From Gari tellinella (Eukaryota > Mollusca > Bivalvia > Cardiida > Psammobiidae): a DNA stretch of 64,000 nucleotides. Where the stretch lies: assembly GCA_922989275.2 (NCBI GenBank), contig OV277857.1, positions 47,593,083 to 47,657,082 on the forward strand, given 5' to 3'. Below the pieces are notes generated by a model. That model ran no database searches, had not been told where the DNA came from, and saw only the letters and a list, made by a program, of their open reading frames with translations. Position 1 is the stretch's first letter, and each line of letters opens with the position of its first letter. Positions 13,801 through 25,800 of this stretch are shown one piece after another. Both the position numbers and the translations under genes were made by a program.

Positions 13801-16800
13801 TTTGACCTTGTGACCTTGACCTTGACATTTGACCTACTTTTGTAAAAATCTTTAAATGGCTATAACATTTGCACCAGTAGGCCCAGGGCTTTCATATTTT
13901 GTATGTATATTTATTTTGTCAAGACCTTTCCAACCATACCAACATCGTTGACCATGTGACCTTGACCTTTGACCTATTTAATCAAACTTTAACCAAAAAC
14001 CTTAACCTTGGCTATAACTTTTGCATTTTTAAACCTGGATCTTTTATACTTGGCATGTGTATTCCTCAAGGCAAGACCTTTCCAACCATATAAAACTTTT
14101 TGACCTTGACCTTGACCTACTTTTGTAAAAATCTTTAAATGGCTATAACATTTGCACCAGTAGGCCCAGGGCTTTCATATTTTGTATGTATATTTCTTGT
14201 GTCAAGACCTTTCCAACCATACCAACATCTTTGACCATGTGACCTTGACCTTGACCTTTGACCTATTTAATCAAACTTTAACCAAAAACCTTAACCTTGG
14301 CTATAACTTTTCCATTTTTGCACCTGGGCATTTTATACTTGGCATGTGTATTCCTCATGGCAAGACCTTTCCAACCATACAAAACTTTTTGACCTTGACC
14401 TTGACATTTGACCTTCTTTTGTAAAAATCTTTAAATTGCAATAACATTTGCACCAGTTAGCATAGGGCTTTAATATTTTGTATGTATATGTTTTGTGTCA
14501 AGACCTTTCCTACCATACCAATATCTTTGACCATGTGACCTTGACCTTGACCTTTGACCTATTTAATCAAATTTTAACCAAAAACATTAACATTGGCTAT
14601 AACTTTTGCATTTTTGAACCTGGGCCTTTTATACTTGGCATGTGTATTCTTCATGGCAAGACCTTTCCAACCATACAAAACTTTTTGACCTTGTGACCTT
14701 GACATTTGACCTACTTTTGTAAAAATCTTTAAATGGCTATAACATTTGCACCAGTTGGCCCAGGGCTTTAATATTTTGTATGTATATTTCTTGTGTCAAG
14801 ACCTTTCCAACCATACCAACATCTTTGACCATGTGACCTTGACCTCGATCTTTGACCTATTTAATCAAACTTTAACCAAAAACCTTTACCTTGGATAGAA
14901 CTTTTGCACTTTTGCTCCTTGGCCTTTTATACTTGACATGTGTTTTCCCTTTCTAACCATACACAACTTTTTGACCTTGTGACCTTGACATTTGACCTAC
15001 TTTTGTTGAAATCTTTAAATGGCTATAACATTTGCACCAGTAGGCCTACGGCTTTCATATTTTGTTTATATATTTCTTGTGTCAAGACCTTTTCAACCAT
15101 ACCTACGTTTTTGCCCTTGTGACCTTGACCTTTGGCCTTTATTTGTATAAATCTTTATACGCCTATAACATTTGAACCAGTAGGCCTAGAGCTTCCATAC
15201 TTTATAGGTTTCTTGTGTTAAGACTTCTCCAACCATGCCAATGTTTCATTTACCCTACGACCATGACTTTTGACCTACTTTTGCAAATAAGCATTACATT
15301 ACAGAACATGATGCTGGCTAGGGGCATTTGTGTTTCACAAACACATTGCTTTTCATCTGATCATCACCAAACTTTCTGAAAATGTTTGTTGACATAAAAT
15401 GGAGACCAATTTGGATAACCAGCGGCACCAATTTATGCTAGGCCCTTTGGAGTAATGGCCCTTGAAGTCCTCAAAATGGCGCTCCACTACAGTTTCAGCT
15501 CTCTAACTTTTACGTTTGATAGTCTGGATTCCCCTCCCTGTATCATCGAGGGCATTCGTGTAACTGGGACACGCTCTTGTTTTTAATATTGCAGGTATCT
15601 ACATATTGGCCATGCTAAAGCTGCACTGTTGAACCAGTATTACCAGGAGAACTTCAAGGGTAAACTAATCATGAGGTTTGACGACACCAACCCGGCCAAG
15701 GAAAACTCTGAATTTGAGAAGGTAACTGGCATTATTAGTGTCTGTTAGACTTGTCACCTTTCTTCAATGGTAATAATATTGAGCATAATTATAATCTAAA
15801 ATAATGCATGCATAAAGTACCAATTGTCATCATTGAAATAATCAAATCCATAATGAATAAAGTTGGAAAGGACAAAGATCAAGTTCCAATTCACCCATTA
15901 CGCCATAGCCTTCTTCTAGTTTTTAATATAGGTTACCGCTTAAAGCAGGTTGAAAGTAAAGCAGAATGCGCCTTAAGGCGCATTCTGCTTTACTTTCAGC
16001 CTGTTTTAAGTTGCCATCTTCTAGAATACAGAAAATATTTCTTATGATACATATTTATGCCAGTTTAATTTGGAACTATTTTCTTGGATGGAGGAATAAG
16101 TTAGAGGCGTAAAAAGGCGTATTTATGGGGTAATGGATTAATTCCTCAGCACTACACTAAGTCTTATCACCTAATACCTTCTTATTGTGTATTAAGTGGT
16201 CTTCAAGGCAGATTAAAAGTTAAATGCAGGAATTTCTGCATTTTGATTTTGACCTGTCTTCATGCATTTGAATTTTATCTTGCTTTAAACATCCACAACA
16301 AGAACTATTTTAAGCTATATCAGGGCCCAATGCTATAAATTGTTTGAATGGAGTTTGAGATTGTTCAAAAGCATTTGATTGGTTGGATTTTAGCAAAAAC
16401 TCAAATCTGACCAATTGAACGCTGGAGAACGATCTCAGACTTAACTTAAAACTCTTTATAACCTTGGGACCAGTAAGATAAAAGTGATTTGTACCGATGG
16501 ATATTAAGAAATGGATCAAATATAGTGAAGCTTGTTTATAATGAAATTGGTTATAAGGAAATATTGGATAAAGCAAAACCAAATTTATCCTCCATTTCTA
16601 ATTAAAATACAGTTAAACCTCTCTATAACAACCACTAAAGTGTGATCACCTGTCGAAAACGCCTAATGTGTGATCATTTATTAGGCGTTTTCGACAGGTG
16701 ACAACCTAAAGCACAGTGATAGTAAAACAGAAAGCTCCTATAGGAGCTTTCTGTTTAACTGTCACCTTGCTTTAACCCATTACCCCATAGCCCGTTTCTA

Positions 16801-19800
16801 TTTTTGGCCGGATTGAAAATGCGGTCTATAGATTGGCGAATGCCGTCCGTCCGTCTGTCCGTCCGTCCTCACTTTGGTTGACCTTTTTGTTAGTGTCAGT
16901 TTTAGCCAAAGCTTAAGTCCTACAGCAACCAAATTTGGCATGTACACTTATAGTGAGGTCATCATCACATGCCATGGGTAACTAGGTCACTGTGACCTAG
17001 ATTTCACGGTCCAATGACTTAGAGAATTCTTGGTTAACCTTTTCGTTTGCGTCTTGGTTTACCTTTTTGTTAGTGTCAGTTTTAGTCAAAGTTTAAGTCC
17101 TACAGCAACCAAATTTGGCATGTACAGTTGTAGTCAGGTCATCATCACATGCCATGGGTAACTAGGTCACTGTGACCTACATTTCAAGGTCCAATGACTT
17201 AGAGAATTCTTGGTTAACCTTTTTGTTTGCGTCTTGGTTTACCTTTTTGTTAGTGTCAGTTTTAGTCAAATTTAAGTCCTACAGCAACCAAATTTGGCAT
17301 ATACAGTTGTAGTGAGGTCATCATCACATGCCATGGGTAACTATATTATATATATATATATATATATATACAAAGCAAAAGTGCAGACAATCCGGCCATA
17401 CCGACCTTGGCGGTTTCTCGTTGAAAATAGTTGACCACTTAAGGCAGGTTGAAAGTAAAGCAGAATGCGCCTTAAGGTGCATTCTGCTTTACTTTCAGCC
17501 TGCTTTAAGCTATTATCTGCTAGAATGTTTATACAATCAATTAGCCCTCGTTTTAGTGGCCATTATAGAGAGGTTTAACTGTATAGGAAAATGGACCGTA
17601 TTTAATGAATTATTGACATAACAAAAGAAATGAGACAGTCCCGAGGACTTTGTTATAAGTGAACTTCACTGTTAATATCACGTAACATAATTCAGGTGAT
17701 TCTGGATGACGTAGCCATGCTGGGTATCAAGTATGACATATTTGCCCACACATCAGACCATTTTGACACGATGCTCGACCTGTGTGAGAAGATGATGAAA
17801 GAGGGGAAAGCCTATGTTGACGACACTGAGCCGGAGACAATGAAGAAGGAAAGAGAGGAGAGGAAGGACTCAAAGAATAGAAATAACAGTAAGTTTAAGA
17901 TTATCTCCCTTTGTTGCAACTACATAAACCGAGTAACCAATAGTCTGTTTCTAGTATTTGAGACAGGTGACCACATAAATCAGGTTGAAAGTTAAGCAGA
18001 ATGTGCCTTAACTCTTTCCTCCCTGAAACTTCAAATGGAAAATCCCAGTTTCCATTTTAGTCCAGTCCATTTCTGACATTTAAGAGTTTTTGTCAATGTT
18101 TTGCATTATGGCAAACAGTGAAGACCCAGATCAGAGGGCTCCATAAGGAGCCCTCTGAGCTGGGTCTTCACTGTTTGCATAGGACAAGTACACATTTCAC
18201 ATGTATACTGTTTGAAAAGGTTGCCTATAGGCGGGACTAGGGTTCAAAGGGTTAAGGCACATTCTGCTTTACTTTCAGCCAACTTTAAGTTATCATCTGT
18301 TAAAATGTTTCTTATGATACAATGCATGACTGTATAAATTATTGTCTTTACCTTGCACTATGACTACATGTAGTTTGTTTTACTTTTGTGGTTAAAGAGT
18401 TGTGTAAGGTGTAGCTAAGAATCTGATTTACATGTCCTGTTTTACTCTTGTAAGGTGTGGCAAAGTACCTGTTTTACCTGTTTAACCCTTTCCCTTATAG
18501 AAGCGACTTTTAGCACATTCATTTTATTCATCCGCTGAAGAAAATAGTTCCAATATATACCGTAATGAATATATGTCATATTTAATACTTTCCTTATTCT
18601 AGCAGGTAAAAGCTTCAAGCAGGCTGAAAGTAAAGCAGAATGCGCCATATGGCGCATTCTTCTTTACTTTCAACCTGCTTTAAGTAGTCACCTATTTTCA
18701 AAACTAGAAACAGGCTATGGGGTAATGGGTTAAAGTGTGACTGTGCACCTGTTTTAATTGTGAAATGTTTGACTAAGAACCTATATTACTTGTGTAAAGT
18801 GGCGCTAGGATCTTAACTGACTTGAGCCTGTTTAACCCACTGCCCCATAGCCTGTTTCTAGTATTGAAGATAGATAACCACTTAAAGCAGGTTGAAAGTA
18901 ATACGGAATGTGCCTGCGTTAAGCTACCATCTGCTAGAATATAGACAATGTTTCTTACAATACATATGGAACTCGTTTCCTTAGTGTAGAAATAAATTTA
19001 CGGAGTAAAAAGGCGTAATTATGGGGTAATGAGTTAACTTGGGTATGGTGTCCATGTGACTATGTATCTGTTTTACTTGTATAATGTGTGGCTAAGATCC
19101 AATTTAACTTGTATAAGGTGTAGCTAAGAACATAATTAACTTGAGCCTGTTTAACTTGTGTAAGGTGTAGCTAAGAACATTATAAACTTTAACTTGTTTA
19201 ACTTGTGTAAGATGTAACTTAGAACCATACTTAGTTTAGCCTGTTTAACTTGTGTAAGGTGTGGCTAAGAACCATACTTACTTGAGCCTGTTTAACTTGT
19301 GTAAGGTGTGGCTAAGAACCTGTCGATGTGGGAGGAGATGAAGAAAGGATCAGCCATGGGCAAGAAGTGTGCTGTGCGGGCGAAGATTAACATGAAGTCA
19401 GACAATGGCTGTTTGAGAGATCCAACCATGTACAGGTGCAAAGTAGAGACCCATGTCCGCACTGGGGATAAATACAAGTAAGAACTATGGATGCATTAAC
19501 CCATTGTTTGAAACTGACATTTTTGCATGTTCAAAATGTGCTCCTGACACCTAGTTGCAGCTTAACCCTTATGCTAAATTGTTGTCTGCTTCAAATATAC
19601 CCTCAAATATAATAGCTTAGAGCAGGTTGAAAGTAAAGCAGAATGTACCTACATTGTACCTCACGTTCAACCTGCTGTAAGTGATCACTTGTCTTCAAAA
19701 CTACAAACAGACTATGGGGTAATAGGTTATCACAAATCTCACTCATAATTGTAGAATATTACAGCAATGCTTCTTGCTACAATGGCTGTTTAAACCTTCC

Positions 19801-22800
19801 CTTGCTATTAGAGTGTATTGGTACTTTTAAAAACAGTTTAGATCCACATTAGACAGCACTGTTTATTTATAGGATCTGTCTGCCATTAGTCCAAACTCTT
19901 TAATTGGGAAAACTTCTTTGTTAGCTTATCTCTTTATCAAAGTAAAAAAAAAAGGTTTTTGTTGTCACTCTAGCATCCACATTGAGGTTGTTGTTGTCTG
20001 AAATGTTGGCCATAATGTCTTCAATTTTTCATCTACAACCTTCATTTATTTTGGTATGCTAGTTTAAACATATCTTTTAGGAGCTTTCTGTTTTACTTTC
20101 ACCTTGCTTTGAGCTGCCACCTGTCTTTCGTAAAATCAATTAACAACCTTTTAAGTGGTCATAATAGAGAAGTTTTACTGTATATTATCATGGTGATTGT
20201 ATATTTTAGGACATACCCAACCTATGACTTTGCCTGCCCTATTGTGGATAGTCTGGATGGGGTGACTCACGCTATGAGAACCACAGAGTACCATGATAGA
20301 GACCAACAGTACTTCTGGTTCCTAGATAACCTGGGTAGGTATACTGAGACTGGCTGCAATACTCTTCTTAGTCTTAACCCTTTACTCCATAGATATGCCT
20401 CTTTACACCTCTGTTATTTCTTCACTAAGAAAGTAGTCTCCATTTAGGAAGTCTTGAACATAAAACGCAGAATGCATTTCTAGTATGTGTATCTTTCCAA
20501 ATCATGTCTTAACCGTTTCACTCTCAATGAGGCTTTAAAAAATGTTTGAAAACAATTTTAGTCCTGATCGGATGCTGCATTACACAGCGTCCGATCAGGA
20601 CCCCAACTGTTTGACACTCTTATCGATATTTATTATTAATTTAAGTTATGCAACCTTAAAAATAACTTAGATATGTGTTTAGCAGACAATAATAATGAGG
20701 CAGACGACAATAAAGCGGTGAAGGGGTAAACATCTCCCGAATAACTTGATCATGAAAGGGTTAATGAAGATTGAAAGTAAAGCAGAATGCTCCTTTAGGA
20801 ACATTCTGCTTTACTTTCAACCTGCTAGTCACTTGTCTTCAAAAAATGAAACAGGCTATGGGATAAAGGGTAAATGTCATTTGCTTATGTTAAATGTCCA
20901 CCCAAAAATGAGGAATTAGCAGTCTTTAACCCATATCCCCATAAATTCGCCTTTTACATCTATTTCTTCTCTGAGGAAAGTAGTTCCAATTTATACAGTC
21001 ATGAATATTTATTGTAAGAAATATTTTTCTATATTCTAGCAGATGGTAGCTTGAAGCAGGCTGAAAGTAAAGCAGAATGCGCCTTAAGGCGCATTCTGCT
21101 TTACTTTCAACCTGCTAAAGTGGTCACTTGTCTCAAAAACTAGAAACTAGCTATGGGGAAATGGGTTAATAAAACATATTATCACATAATTTGCGGGATG
21201 GGAGTTGCATAAAGCGATTGTATAAATATCGTAATCCACTAGTGGAATATCGTTTTTTGGGCTCCGGCCTAAGTTGTTCGTTCATAAGCGCTGCATGTAG
21301 CGGGGTGCCAAATTACGTCATTTACTATGACGTTAACGTAAACAACGTAACGTTTGGCGGAAAATCTATATAGCGGAGGGTCTACAAACTACGGCGTCAA
21401 ATCAATTTAATAGGTGCTTGAACTTGTAATGTGATAAATAGAATATCACATTCGTGTTCATTATTTATCATTTTTAATAAACTCGTTGACTAAAATGAAT
21501 ATGACGCTCGCCAAGGCTCGCGTCATATCATTTTAGTCAACTCGTTTATTAAAAATGATAAATAATGAACACTCATACAATATCCTCTATTTACTTGATG
21601 CATGATAAAAACACAACTGCAGAAAGCCATATTGTGATTTTAAATAGCTTATAAGTAAGTAAAAGAACAATGATTTACTCATCTGTTGGAACTAAACAAT
21701 GATGCATACAATATCAAAACAAGAAATAAATGATACATAATGAATACAAAATAAAACATAGAAATCTTCAGAATACTAAATGAACATCTTAATGATGCTA
21801 TTTATAAGCACATAAGCTTTGATCTAATATTGCTTTACAAGCATATGTAGATTGCAATATCAGAAAATATATGAGAATATGTATATGTTTAAATCTACAG
21901 GATTGAGGAAACCACACATTTACTCCTACAGCCGGCTGAATCTACAGAACACTGTTCTGTCCAAGAGAAAGTTGACTTGGTTTGTAGACCAGGGAATAGT
22001 GGATGGCTGGTACGTAGGTCCAACAACAAAACATCTGACAGTGTTCTTAACTGATTCACCCCTGAAACTTATTTTCATATTAGGCAAAGTAGCAAAATTG
22101 TAAACCCATACACTCTTTGTATAGGACAAGTGTTCACTTCACAGGTTCATCTTTTATAAATAAGGAGTATACTCCTAGGTAGAACTCATGTTAACTGTGT
22201 GTACAGTATGTTCAACTAGTAGTAGTCTAATGTGTCTTATAAAAGAGGCACATGTATCTTCTTAAAAGAATAACTGTTATTGTGATTTTTGGCTTGTCTG
22301 TTTCGGAGAAACTACGAGCTATTGTCATCACTCCTGCATCTGCGTTGTTGGGGGCGTTGTTGTCATTGTCGTCCGTAATCTTAAGGTTGGCCATAATTTT
22401 ACAACTACATGTGAAACAGACTTTAAATTTAGTATGTGTACTCACCTCAAACAGATCTTTAGCTGAGTAAAATTTGTGTCATGTCCAACAAAGGTCAAGG
22501 TCGTTTAGAGGTTATTTATAGGTTAAATAGTGTTGGTTAGATATTGGCCATATCTGTTGAACTGCATGTGAAAGAGACTTGATATTTGGCATGTGTATTC
22601 AATTTGAAAAAGCTCTTGAACTCAGTACAACTTGTCTCATGTCAGACTTAGGTTAAGGTCATTTACAGGTCAAATAGGGTTAATTTATCATTTCCCATAA
22701 TTCTAAAACAACATGTGATACAGACTTCATATTTGGCTTGTCTATTCAACGCAAGAAAATAAAGTCATTGTGATTTTTAGACAATTAGAATTTCAAAATG

Positions 22801-25800
22801 TAAATAAAGCACAAAATGCTTGTTTTAGAGCTTTAAGCAAAACACTGACTTAGTTTAAATCATTGAGAAAGATCTCATACTCAAAATAAAAGGTTTATAA
22901 CATTGGTCTCTGATGATGCTTTACTTCAGGGATGATCCCCGTTTCCCTACTGTTCGAGGTGTGTTACGTAGAGGTATGACTGTGGAGGGATTGAAACAGT
23001 TCATTGTGGCCCAGGTAAGTTTTTATTGGGATTCTTTCTATACATACTGAAAGGATAAAGAAACGCAGGGTAAACTTTAAAGATGATTCTGGGAAAGATG
23101 TCAGTAAGAATATTCAATAGTTTTGGGTAGGAATGAAGATTGATTGATACTGAACTAACGGCCAAAGAACGATTTGTATCTGGTGAGATATTTAAGAATG
23201 ATAGCATGGAATAGAAGGTCACCCCCCCCCCCCCCCCCATAATCTGAAATCTGAAATTAAAAATTGATTGTTGATACCGCATGGTCCTCCATTTGCTCTC
23301 TTCACAGCCCTTATTATCCTAGACATCGGTTTTATGAGTGAGTTTATCTTCCTCATTGGGATGTTGACTCACTCTTCCAAGAAGGCTGCTTTCAGCTTGG
23401 AAAGTATAGCAGGAATAGGTTAAATGATGTCGGTATACACGACCTTGGGGGTATTCACAAAATAGGGAGAATCAAGACTCATCAGTAAACATAACCTGCT
23501 TCCACTGCCTCAAAATGAATATAACGGGTGCATGTGCCCCATCCAAGCCATTCAACGCTTACAACGAGCAGCGGAAAGGGGTTGGTCAACGTACCGGCAA
23601 GAACCCACCAAACCAACTTCTTGCAATTAATTCTTTACAACTTTAGCATGGATGGGATGGCAATAAGAACCTACTGTCTTAAGGGAGGTTCTGAGGCGGT
23701 TAGCTGACAATTGCGATAATGTGCATAACGTAAGAACCTGTCCTGACGTTGTGACATCACAGGCTGAGGCCCAGACCTAGGTCTGCCAACTACCCGTCCA
23801 ATTTGCCTTGACGTCTAGCAAGACGTTCTATAGTGCAAACTTGGAAATCAAAATGACCGGCAACCTGTATTTGCCTTTGATCTTGAATAGGTATCGGAAA
23901 TCCCTGACCCCTCTGAACTTCTGTCAGCCGTTCCATTGTCGAATTCCATCCAAATGAAATAAAAATATTGGCAAATGATGTGTTTTTATGAAGATTAATT
24001 AATGGTATGAAGAGCTGTGTAACTTAATGTCACAACCTTTTTTGTACGAGCTTTTTGTGTTTTGTGCTATTATTGGATGAGAGCCGTACGCAATTCCATT
24101 TTTGTAATTTTCGAGATTGGGCCCTGTGCACTGTGATATAGATAGTTAGTTAATCGAATTTCATTGATTTTTAACAACACATTTGCAAAATATTACAAAA
24201 ACTGTTACCCTGCGGGTTTTTTTCCCTCAGTATATAGACGATTCTATTTAAAAGTTTTGCATGATTTATCTCCCCTGATAACTACTCTTCAATATCTCCG
24301 TCCGCCATTAATACGCTGCGGAACGAACGAAATCGATAAAGGGTCAATCATTACCGCTTAACCCTGAATAGATCTATACACAGGTTATTTGCAAACAGTT
24401 TGAATCCTGATCAGACGCATAACTCGGCTTCTGATCAGGAACCGAACTGTTTGACACTCATAACGATATAAGATCTATTTAAGTAACCTTACCTAGAATT
24501 TCAAAGTGAGAATATAGAAGCAAACGACAGTTGTTATAACCCTTTACTCATAGCCTGTTTCTAGTTTTGAAGGCAGATTAGCACTTAAACCAGATTCGGT
24601 GTAATGCATTCTGCTTTAAGAGAAAAAAGCAATTTAAGCAATCATCTGCAGTGATATAGATCTAGAAAGTATTTCGTAAATGCGTAAAAATTGGTAGATT
24701 CTATCGATGGGTGTTGATCTTGTCGAAACTCGTTCTGTCTATTGTTCTAAGGTCCGGTACGCTTGACAATTTGTTAGATATCTTGTGATGGTCTTGATTT
24801 CACATTGTTTTTTAAAGCAAAATGAAAGTACAGCTTTAAGCTCTTATATAAGCATTCTGCTTTGATTTCATCTTGTTAACAACTATCAAGTTGAATATAG
24901 TAATCAGTGCAAGGTCTGCACTGATAACAATATTTGCGAATAAAAATATAACACACAAGAAAAAACCCACAACAACAACAACAAAAACCCCAGAAATTGT
25001 CAAACAGGGGCTGAAAATGCTCATTCGAAGATTCAGGGGTGACTTATTTTATAAGTTTTATGATATATTGAAGACTTTTTTTATATTAACTAATACGAAA
25101 ATATTTAAGCAGTATTTAAGCCTCACCATTGTGAGTTGTCGTTTGCTTCAACACGAATGAAGAACGACGACGTTCTTCATTCGTGGCTTCAAATATATCG
25201 TATGTGAAAAAAAAATCAAAATAAGTTTTATTCCTTTTTAAACGGAATAAAATCTGAATACAAGTGTCAAACAGTTTGGATCCTGATCAGACGCCGAGTT
25301 TCGTGGCGTCTGATTTTGTTTTAAGCTGTTTGCAAATATAAGTGGAGTCAGGATCGGCAGGCAAAAATATTAAAATAACTCAAAAATTTTACCATTGAAT
25401 GTAAACACGAATGAAAGTTAGAGGTGACAATAGAAATCATCAACCTAATCACCGATTAATATTAGATCTATATGATTTGCTAAAATACATCTCTGATGGC
25501 TTATAAACAATTTTAACTTGATAGGGGTCGTGTGAAATCTTTAATTACTTAATTAGACACAGATGTGCACAACATATTCTCGATGTGTCAGGGGGCAACC
25601 TTTCTGAGAAAAAAGATTGAATGGGAGATTCAGATCATATGCTAAATAACTTGATCAGGTTTTTGATCTGGATCAACAGTGCTGGCGAATGATATACAAA
25701 AAATAATTTGAAGTCTGCATCCAGACAAGACTCCAATTACTTTGCATCCGATTGATCTGGAATCACACTGCACGTGTTACTCATGTGGCGATTAACACTC

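Larger units (their letters stand above)
16610..17581. mobile_element. TA-1 MITE holding nested TTAA-1 and tandem repeat
   Basis: Left CAGTTAAACCTCTCTATAAC after TA (16608-16609), right TATAGAGAGGTTTAACTG before TA (17582-17583). The core palindrome CAGAAAGCTCC TATA GGAGCTTTCTG is at about 16728-16752. A TTAA-1 copy interrupts the right arm at 16772, and an array of about 180 bp interrupts that copy: three layers. Confidence 0.85.
18360..19305 (+). repeat. Degenerate array repeating the exon 5 splice acceptor region
   Basis: The last upstream bases plus first bases of exon 5 (ACTTGTGTAAG|GTGTGGCTAAGAACC) recur as imperfect units. Clear ones lie near 18395, 18445, 18790, 19075, 19105, 19150, 19205 and 19250, joined by TTGAGCCTGTTTA. 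Spacing of the last units is about 45-60 bp. Two TTAA-1 copies (18482-18733, 18832-19037) have landed in the array. Confidence 0.85.

Noticed and set aside
13899..15122. Several open frames with repeated [19 protein letters not shown] peptides
   Set aside because: They are translations of the 290-bp minisatellite, with unit-to-unit repetition and no start or splice context.
13690..15300. CRISPR-like array
   Set aside because: Units are long, contiguous and graded in divergence without unique spacers; a eukaryotic minisatellite.
25152..25185. Rho-independent-type terminator hairpin
   Set aside because: Bacterial feature; the context is a eukaryotic intron and the hairpin belongs to a repeat cluster.
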